A program made the position numbers and the translations under genes. A DNA stretch of 64,000 nt from the NCBI GenBank assembly GCA_963556695.1, contig CAUWAG010000020.1, forward strand, positions 4,154,001 through 4,218,000. Reading direction: 5' to 3'. This document shows positions 56,599-64,000 of the stretch, piece after piece (position 1 is the stretch's first letter; every line of letters begins with the position of its first letter). A model generated the notes under the pieces. The model saw only the letters and a list, made by a program, of their open reading frames with translations, did not search any database and had not been told where the DNA came from. Source of the DNA: Anthostomella pinea (Eukaryota > Ascomycota > Sordariomycetes > Xylariales > Xylariaceae).

Positions 56599-57105
56599 AT
56601 GAGCATTCCGTGGGGGGTGCTTGAGCTCTATGAGTGGTCCACTCATGGATCGGTCAATGAAGAGAGAGTCTTGGGAGAAAAAGAGGCGGCCACCATTTTC
56701 GATACAGACCCCTTTCCCAAGCCTGGCGAGAGGTCCTTAAGACTACGTGGGGTTCATGGTATCAGGCTTGAGCTCCGAAGCCTTGTACGAACAACTCGAT
56801 CACATCCCTGCGGCCCCGAGATGATCGACGTCGAGGCTCGAAAGCATGGCTCTGGCAGATGCCCAGTGGGAGTATACTGTGTCATGCATATGCACACGAC
56901 ATACAAACACAAACCGGGGCTCGAGAGGGCTGAACCATGCCACAGACGACCACTATGCCCGAGTGGCACAGCAGTGATTATTGATCACGAAGCCGGGAGC
57001 AAGCAGGATCTAAGCGAAAGACACCGAGCTGACCCCGTGACTCCTTATGCAGTGGTGACGCTGCATGAGGCCGTTTATGGGCGTTGTCACAGTCGTGCTT
57101 CTTAG
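56599..57105 (+). CDS. Orphan ORF of 168 aa, unidentified
   Basis: The longest open frame in this gene-poor stretch, beginning MSIPWGVLELYEWSTHGSV. Composition is mixed with many His, Arg and Cys residues towards the end and no visible domain. Codon use is not clearly biased. It may well be chance, because open frames of this length occur at the local GC content. Confidence 0.2.
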   Translation: MSIPWGVLELYEWSTHGSVNEERVLGEKEAATIFDTDPFPKPGERSLRLRGVHGIRLELRSLVRTTRSHPCGPEMIDVEARKHGSGRCPVGVYCVMHMHTTYKHKPGLERAEPCHRRPLCPSGTAVIIDHEAGSKQDLSERHRADPVTPYAVVTLHEAVYGRCHSRAS

Positions 57106-58441
57106 TGCACAAAACAGGCACGTGTGTATGTACATATGTGCGCATGTATGTACAGCATTGACCACGCTCGAAGCTAAGGCGTGATAGGGGTACAAGACAG
57201 CCAAGCCGGCGACCATCCCCATGATACCCAACGGTCCCCGTGTTCCGGCCGTTTGCCACGGGGAGTTACACTTGGGCAACGTCGTTCACGTTCCCCATGC
57301 CTTCACATGTTGTGTCTGACGTGAGCTGGATGTCAGGATATCTCGCCACGGGTTGGTAGATTAGACAGATGTGGCAAAGACGGGCATCGCCGATAGCGAA
57401 TTGTTAGATGTCATAATCTCACGAAATTCTATCAATCTAATGCCAGTGTTGAACTGGGTACTGCTACTACTTGACCTGTCTAGACGACATGCATCTTGTG
57501 TCATCCAAGAGAAGGTACGGCCTACGTAGGTTAGAAGCTCCTACGGCAACCGTCCCACCCAGAGAGGAATGCGACAATGACTGATCCCTGGTGGCAAGTC
57601 GGACCAAATGACGAATGACATCAACTAGAATCAGTAGATCCGCGAGTTGGAAGGTAGTCATCGTGCCGGGCTTGACGGTGTGCCTTGGTTTGCCAGTTGC
57701 CCCTTTCCCAGCCGTGCTGGACGCGCTTACAGTATACAGCCCTGTGGTTGTGATACGTGCTCCCTGAATATTAACTCAATATGAATCAACAATTCGGCGC
57801 ATCGAGCTGTAATCTTGAGCCGGGAAGATTGCCTTAAATATATGCCCAAATATGCTGAATGAACGACATGCTTGTCTGCCCTTCGATAGCAATGCTATCG
57901 AGTCAGGGGTGCCGCTCAGTGGCGCTTCAGTGTAAGGAAAAATTGTTGTGTGAAACGGCCAACTACGAATACTTGACGGCATTTGGCTCTCCGCTGGGTA
58001 GATCTAGTCGACTTATGCCCTTCCGGCTCTAATCGTCACATACATTGCCAGATCAAACCACGTACATTATCAGGCTGAGAATTTCTGTGATGAGAGAAGG
58101 AAGCACTGATAACTTCCCTCCTGCGAGATGCACATGTTAGGGACGATTTGCGATAAAAGGTCGACAGTAGTCAATGCAGCAGAAGGGACATACCATTTCA
58201 GATATCGGCGTAGGCAGCTTGAGCATCTAAGTTTCGCAGTGTCACCACTCCATTCAATCACGCATGCTCTTCTCGAACCAACTGGTATTACCACGACTAT
58301 ACAATACTAGTGAATTTGGACAGTGTTGAGAACAAACACCAGAGTTGTGTTATGCTATGCTATATATCCCCTCCCGGCCTTCCAAAATGATGCTACCCAG
58401 GTATATCCGCAACTCCAGAAAACCGCAGTGTTTGATTACCC

Positions 58442-60013
58442 TCAGTCGAAGTCGAACCGTTCCGGCAGGACGACAGGGGCCACCAGAGTCCAGATGTACA
58501 TGCTGTAACAGATCCAGGCACTGACGATCTTGACCCAACTGGCCCAGTAGGTCCGTCCAACCGTTGCGAAGTCGCCGTCGAACTTCATCTCGTCGCCCTC
58601 CGCCGTTTGCGTGAGGAGCGTTCCCACCCAGCAAGTGGCAAGGAAGAAGATGATGTGGAATACGGAGTAATCGTACTGTGTGCTGCTGCGCTCGTCGTCG
58701 TGGGGCGTGTTGCCGCCGCTCTCCTCGTCCTCGTCATCGGACAGCAGGGCGTCTGCGGGCAGACTTCCTTCCTCGACGGCTCGGCGTAGGACTTCAGCCC
58801 GCATCTCGCGACGTCCGGGCTGCTGGGTCACGAGGTCGTGCTCATCGTCGTCGAGGAGCTTGATACCGCCCCTGTTCTTGCCAAGACCAAGACTCTGGGT
58901 GGCGGCTCGCGTGGTCGTGTAGGCAACTGTCAGCATCGTGACGATGGCACCAATGACAACAGAGGTTGTCCGCGTGCCCTGAGCACGGATGAGAGGGTTG
59001 CATTGCTTGTCGTCTGGCTCCATGGAGACAGCTGACATGGTGAGGTATGTGCAGTAAACGGCAACAATGGCACCCTGCGCCAAACCGGCTTTCGGGTTGT
59101 ATTCCTGGATGGTAGGATGAACGGAGATGAAGGAGATGGCAAGCCAGAACAGTAGGTTAATGGTGATGGCGGCCTGGTTCATGGAGCAGCTACTCTTGGC
59201 GAAGAAGATGTACTGGATGATGGTCATTGCCAACGAAGCCAGGTACATGCCCAAGGTTGAACCGATGAGGACACCCCTCCAGACCTTGGAGTCGGTGTTT
59301 TCGATCTGCTCGAGGCAGTATTCGGCCCATGTATGTGCGAGATCGACCAGAAGGATAAGACCTAGAACCAGGAAGAGCATGCCGCCGATGAAAGCGATGT
59401 AATTACCCCAGACCTGGAAGAAGGCATCGGGAATGAGGAAGGACATGACGATGAAGGCGATCCAGGCGATGACCTTGGGGCCCCAGTATCCATTCTGAAG
59501 AGCGGCGCGCGGGTTCTTGGAGTTGTTGACACCGAAGAGCAGGCCGGCGAAGATCAAGTGGAACAGGCCGAGGGCAAAGTTGATACGGTGAACCGCCAGC
59601 CATCCGTAGCATTGGCCGTTCGGGCAGTCGATCTTGACATAGTCCAGCATCAGATGTTGTAGCTTTTCGATGGCCCATGGCGTGAGCATGATCCAGGATA
59701 GTATGGAGTTGACGAGAAGGAGGAGGGCGTAGGCGACACGGGTTGCGACACTGGGTTGAATAGATCAGCTACTCGTACATTGCCAGCATTGGTAGAGGTA
59801 TATGAATAGAGATATTTACCTGTTTCCACACTTGCCGCAGGCACTGCATACCATAGAGCAGGTGGCAGCACCACAGCAGCTCGCAGCCATAGACATGACC
59901 TGTTTGGCTCATTAGTTAGTACTTGGTAGGGGAGATGCGTGGCCATCAGGGTTCCAACGTACAGCGCCTGCGCCGGGCAGGGCCAGCATCGGAATAGACA
60001 GAAGAGCACCCAT
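58442..60013 (-). CDS. TMS1: TMS1 / SERINC-family membrane protein
   Basis: Exons 60013-59963, 59899-59820 and 59750-58442, with introns of 63 and 69 nt, give 479 aa. The N-terminus MGALLSIPMLALPGAGA leads to the cysteine-rich family motif CCGAATCSMVCSACGKCGNS. About ten membrane helices follow, with the conserved C-terminal features YDYSVFHIIFFLATCWVGTLLT and SWVKIVSAWICYSMYIWTLVAPVV. An acidic loop (LLSDDEDEESGGNTPHDDE) precedes the last helices. SERINC proteins are vacuolar/plasma-membrane lipid-associated proteins (lipid scrambling has been reported for animal members). The first two exons are small and were placed from the conserved cysteine motif. Confidence 0.92.
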
Positions 60014-61095
60014 GGTGTCTGGCGTGATAGACGATTGGGATATTGTGTTGTCTCGAGTCGTATAAGGGGATGAGACAGGTGCTCGGATGCTCGAATGGGG
60101 AGGATTGATAGTTGGGAGTTGTTGCATCCGCGGCTGCGGCTACAGTTGCGACGGCGACACCGACACCGACAAAAGGTGGGCACGGACCATGTATTACTGT
60201 ACGTCGTCGCATTCCACTCTGCCACTTTAGGTTCCATGTCTTGGCGTTGTGAAAGCGTGAAGCTTATTTAACAATTTGGGAACATTAGGACATCACTTAA
60301 TAAGAAAAAGCACCTGTCCACGTGCTATTCTAGTCATCTTGAAGCTGGCATTGCTTCACTCCTGATGTTGGACTGTTCACTATTCCTGTTCATTATTCCT
60401 GTTCATTTGTTACCTATCGCTGTTACCACATAGTGCAAGTTGCATATAAGCATATACACATATGTATTTAACCGAGCGCAGCCTCCACTGTCGGAGCGGC
60501 TGCCACGCTGCCAGGCACACTTGACACTCCCACCGACCGGCGCTTGCCCTGAAAGAGAATAGTCCGCCCGCTTCTTGCCCTGAACACGCGGCAGGATTGG
60601 CAGAATTGGCAGGGCGGCAGCGGCATTGGGCATTGATAAAGCTGGGAGTGAAGCAATGGTAATCGCATCCGAGATGCTGATCAGTGATTGTGATAAGCAT
60701 CGGCATCCCTTTGGACCTCACTCCTTCGTTACTGTTTTCTGAACTGCGATAACATACTCTTTCCGATAGAGCATATCTCTCTCTTTCTCTGTCCACTCGT
60801 ACTCGTTACACTCTCCTTCATTACCACCAGCTCAAGAACTACAGACCAGACCATATTCCCTGCGCCAGTCGCCAGTCGCACACCTCGTGCCTCGGAAGCT
60901 GGCAATCTGTCCGACACGACAGCTACATCACAGCTACCATTCGTGCGCCTATCAGCCGACTCCGATCGCATTCCGCATCTTACTTACACATTTCGAATCT
61001 GCCATATTCTGAGCTCTTCTGCGCCCGAGGACACGCTCCACACACCAAGGAAAGACATGATATCTTGATCGGGGCCGAAGCCGCAAGCTGTCAGT
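60014..61095. promoter_or_regulatory. Divergent promoter region, TMS1 / MFS transporter
   Basis: 1.1 kb between two head-to-head start codons. It contains a direct repeat of ATTCCTGTTCATT near 60383-60408. No gene recognised. Confidence 0.5.
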
Positions 61096-62922
61096 ATGAC
61101 TCGGGAAACACAGGTCAGCAATGCTCGCATTGTGTCCAGCGTTGCCGCCACCATCATATCTCTGGCTTGTGGCACCAATGTGAGTGCCAGATCCAGCTAT
61201 TCCAAGGTTGCTTGCAGCTGACAGCCAACACAACAGTACGCATACTCGGCATGGGCGCCCCAATTTGCCGACAGGCTGCAGCTGTCGGCCACCGAGAGCG
61301 AATACATCGGGCTCGCTGGTAACCTTGGAATGTACTTGATGGGTTACTTCATTGGCAAGTTTGTCGACAGTCATGGACCACGGCCTGCTGTCATCGTTGG
61401 AGCCGTCCTGCTTGGGGTCGGCTATTTCCCCTTACATCAAGCCTACGATGCCGGCCATGGTTCAGTTCCTTGGATGTGCTTCGTCTCGTTCCTATCAGGC
61501 CTCGGAGGCTGCATGGCTTTCGCGGCCGCTATCAAGACTTCGGCCCTGAACTGGCCACACCATCGGGGTACAGCCACCGCTTTTCCCCTTGCGGCCTTTG
61601 GCTTGAGCGCCTTCTTCTATTCTCTGATAGGCTCCATCTTCTTCCCTGGAAGTCCAAGCAGCTTTCTCATGCTATTATCATGTGGAACCTCTGGCATGAC
61701 ACTCGTTGGTTTCTTCTTTTTGCGTGTGCTCCCTCCGTCATCGCCCTACCAAGCGGTGCCTGCTGCCGACCCAGCTATAACCGACTCCCAAGAGTTGCAC
61801 CGGACGACGTCGCAGGAATCCAAAGCTTCCCGCGCGGGGCGTGGAAACCCATCTGAACCTGGTAAGCCGCCCAGTAGCACCACCACCAGCACCCGAATGA
61901 CCCTTGATGCCTCAGACCAAGGAGATGAGAGAACCGAGATCGGAGATTCCTCTCACTTCAACGGATCTAGCCGAGCGGTTGACGTCGAGCTCGCTGCAGA
62001 CTCGGCGCCTTCAGGCGTCCCGGATGAAGCAGACGAGAGGTCTTCACTACTATCCCAATCCACCACGTCCTCTTCGTTGCCAGGTGAAATATTAGTACAG
62101 AGCAGTGTTGATATGGATCGCTCTCATCGTGTAGACATCCGCGGGTTTATGAACCTTGTGAAAACCCTGGAATTTTGGCAGCAATTCGTCATCATGGCTA
62201 TATTGTCAGGTATCGGGATTATGACCATCAAGTAAGCTACATTCCTGATTAATATACTAATATACTAGTCTGTTGATCTCGAAATTGTGGCTAATCAAGT
62301 CTCAAGCAATATTGGAAACAACGCCAAAGCGCTCTGGAAGCACTACGACGACTCCATCGACGACAAGACTATCATTCTTCACCAGCAACTCCATGTCTCA
62401 ATCCTATCAATTGGCAGTTTTGTTGGACGGCTCCTCAGTGGTGTAGGCTCCGACTTACTCGTCAAGGTCTTGCATGCCAGCCGCATATGGTGTCTGGTTG
62501 TTGCCTCGGTCGTCTTTTCATTGGCCCAGATATGCGCCCTGACTATCCTGAGCCCGCATCTTTTGGGCTTCGTATCCGGCTTGAGCGGTCTTGGATACGG
62601 CTTCCTTTTTGGCGTGTTCCCGTCCATCGTGGCCGAATCCTTCGGCATTCACGGTCTGAGTCAGAACTGGGGACTTATGACTTTGTCTCCAGTATTCTCC
62701 AGCAACATCTTCAACCTGTACTACGGCAAAGTCCTTGACGCCCATTCAGTCATCGAGCCCGACGGCGGGAGGACTTGTACAGAGGGCATCAAGTGCTACC
62801 GGGACGCGTACCTGGTGACTCTGGGCGCGTGTGGCCTCGGTCTTGGCGTTACACTGTGGGTTATTTGGCACCAGTGGCGGGTCAGGCAGAGCAGCACGGG
62901 CAAAGGCCATGCTGGGGAGTGA
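61096..62922 (+). CDS. Nodulin-like MFS transporter
   Basis: Exons 61096-61179, 61237-62231 and 62307-62922, with introns of 57 and 75 nt, encode 564 aa. Twelve hydrophobic helices are expected. The first lies in RIVSSVAATIISLACGTNYAY, followed by SAWAPQFADRLQLSATESEYIGLAGNLGMYLMG, a hallmark of the nodulin-like branch. Segments like GPRPAVIVGAVLLGVGYFP and MTIKNNIGNNAKALW also fit that branch. A long hydrophilic loop rich in Ser/Thr/Asp (about residues 185-300) separates the halves. In yeast and Aspergillus, relatives include Mch1-type monocarboxylate-transporter-like proteins. The substrate cannot be told from sequence. The last acceptor (CTCAAG at 62306) is less canonical but restores the conserved NNIGNNA motif. 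Confidence 0.85.
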
Positions 62923-63838
62923 TCGTACCAAACTACGCAACTACAGACGAACCCTTTTCTTTATCGTGGAAACTACCTGCACACTAGAGGAAGGTAGACA
63001 GGAATACCCTTTGGCAATTACAGGCAACCGCAAGCGAGAGGAGCAGAGACAGCCTGCGGTTTGGCCACGCGCATTTGTACTCGATAGAGCGAGCATTTGT
63101 ACTCGATAGAGCATTTGCACTCGATAGAGCGAGAGCGATCATGTTTAGGTCTGTTGAGTACATAGACAGGCCTATAGAATAGAGATATACCAGCGAATTG
63201 CAAGTGTCACGGTCATCTTGTGAATCGCCTGGGCTTGTTAGATATCTGCGCCTACTAACATAGCCGTCTCTGTCGCCAACGCAACCGGCTCGAGTCACCA
63301 CCGCGTACATATTTTGGGTGGGCAAGTAACAGGCGAAACCTCCAAAGTGTATGAACGACAAGAGCAAAGGGCCGTGCTGGCTGGGCGAAAAGCCAGGTAA
63401 TGAGACTGCTCGAGTGCTCGTGCGACAGGTCTCACCCCTATCTCGCATCTACCAATCTTGGCTGCATAGCTGGACAAAGGGGGTTTGTCTCTGTGTTCAG
63501 CAACTGTAAGCAGAGATCAATTGGTTGTGTAACCTGTAACACATCACGTTCCTGCTGGAACAAGCGGCCATTGTTTTGCTTTCTTTGGTCAGTATCGAAT
63601 CACATAATTCAATGAATGTAGCAGATAGTCATTTTAACATGTTCTTGATTTGCCTGGTTCTTGCCATGCTGTTGTCCGTAGAGGGCAGACAACATGCCAT
63701 CTATCCCAGCTACAGCAAGTGTATCCCACTAATCCGCGCTGGCTACAGGGCAGAACTTCTCTGCGTTACATCCCACAGACGTGATGTCTCCCACACATTT
63801 GGTGGTTTGCGTGAATCAGCCCCTTTCCTGGCGCTATT
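62923..63838. other. Intergenic region with a short tandem repeat
   Basis: 0.9 kb downstream of the transporter. It holds a three-copy tandem repeat (63071-63132). Short open frames here are not gene-like. Confidence 0.5.
63071..63132 (+). repeat. Three-copy 18-22-bp tandem repeat
   Basis: Copies of GCATTTGTACTCGATAGAG in tandem; the third has GCAC in place of GTAC, and the first and third carry an extra GCGA. It is non-coding, just downstream of the transporter. Confidence 0.85.
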
Positions 63839-63937
63839 ATGAGATGTCCCTTGCCTGACATCAACCTCTACTCCGACGACACATATACAGACCCCGAAAA
63901 GATTGACGTGGGAAAGTGCGGTGTCCCTGTTCGCACG
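63839..63937 (+). CDS. Possible first exon of a gene cut by the right edge
   Basis: A frame begins MRCPLPDINLYSDDTYTDPEKIDVGKCGVPVRT (given here as two parts: MRCPLPDINLYSDD and TYTDPEKIDVGKCGVPVRT) and then meets a GTGAGC donor at 63938; beyond that the frame soon stops. Thirty-three codons of protein-like, acidic sequence ending at a splice-like donor suggest a first exon of a plus-strand gene continuing to the right. I do not recognise the protein. The stretch is short, so chance is possible. Confidence 0.32.
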
Positions 63938-64000
63938 GTGAGCAGTTCTAACCCGGTGCCGTCGAACATCTAATCCCTGAAGCCTGGCGTGCTGAGCCTT

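Larger units (their letters stand above)
53538..58441. other. Second gene-poor region (4.9 kb)
   Basis: Between the ends of metG and TMS1. It holds one plausible short two-exon gene (53842-54105) and one doubtful orphan frame (56599-57105). No repeats of transposon size, tRNA or recognisable protein otherwise. TG/CA-rich microsatellite-like sequence occurs around 57115-57160. Confidence 0.5.

Noticed and set aside
61096..62922. Retrotransposon or DNA transposon copies in the window
   Set aside because: No reverse transcriptase, integrase, transposase, long terminal repeats or long inverted repeats were seen anywhere; the transporter is an ordinary spliced gene.
1..64000. CRISPR array, rRNA genes, bacterial-type operons
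   Set aside because: No regularly spaced direct repeats, no 5S/18S/28S segments recognised, and the genes are intron-bearing eukaryotic units with separate promoters.

Overview
The window is nuclear DNA of a filamentous ascomycete (Pezizomycotina; Sordariomycetes is my best guess, from the look of the proteins rather than from any computed tree). The support is: short GT-AG introns of about 45-80 nt (a few longer) interrupting most genes; GC-rich third codon positions; a nuclear tRNA with an intron after position 37; and a typical fungal gene set (gamma-tubulin complex, mitoribosome, GPI-anchor synthesis, a CTF1/FarA-type zinc cluster regulator). No operons, CRISPR arrays, rRNA genes, insertion sequences or intact transposons are visible.

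Layout, left to right. 1-192 is the 3' end of an unidentified gene, followed by a short telomere-like repeat. 1092-3490 encodes GCP4 (gamma-tubulin complex), convergent with an unidentified conserved-looking gene (4437-5869). A 7.2-kb stretch (5870-13047) is almost empty apart from small repeats and one doubtful small gene. A dense housekeeping block follows: BBC1 (SH3, actin patches), RTR1/RPAP2 (Pol II CTD phosphatase), RPS17, MRP51 (mitoribosome), a NECAP-type endocytic adaptor and a proline/asparagine-rich unknown. At 25150-26192 lies a heavily mutated radical-SAM (PflX-like) gene. It is followed by a divergent pair, a class III aminotransferase and a 3-hydroxyisobutyrate-dehydrogenase-family reductase. 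Next come VMA9 (V-ATPase subunit e), ARV1 (sterol/GPI homeostasis), an intracellular LysM protein, and a FarA/CTF1-type regulator whose zinc cluster is spread over three exons, two of them 25 and 18 nt long. A tRNA-Met with a 28-nt intron follows, then MCD4 (GPI ethanolamine phosphate transferase 1), the monopolin-like PCS1/CSM1, MSP1 (mitochondrial outer-membrane AAA extractase) and cystathionine beta-lyase. After a second sparse stretch of 4.9 kb come TMS1/SERINC, a nodulin-like MFS transporter, and a possible first exon cut by the right edge.

The genes form no single pathway. Some share themes: membrane-lipid/GPI and ER biology (ARV1, MCD4, TMS1), endocytosis and acidification (BBC1, NECAP, VMA9), mitochondrial upkeep (MRP51, MSP1), and amino-acid metabolism (aminotransferase plus reductase, cystathionine beta-lyase). 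Exon structures were read by hand from splice consensus and reading-frame continuity; every total coding length given is a multiple of three. Protein names rest on recognising family sequence, not on a database search.
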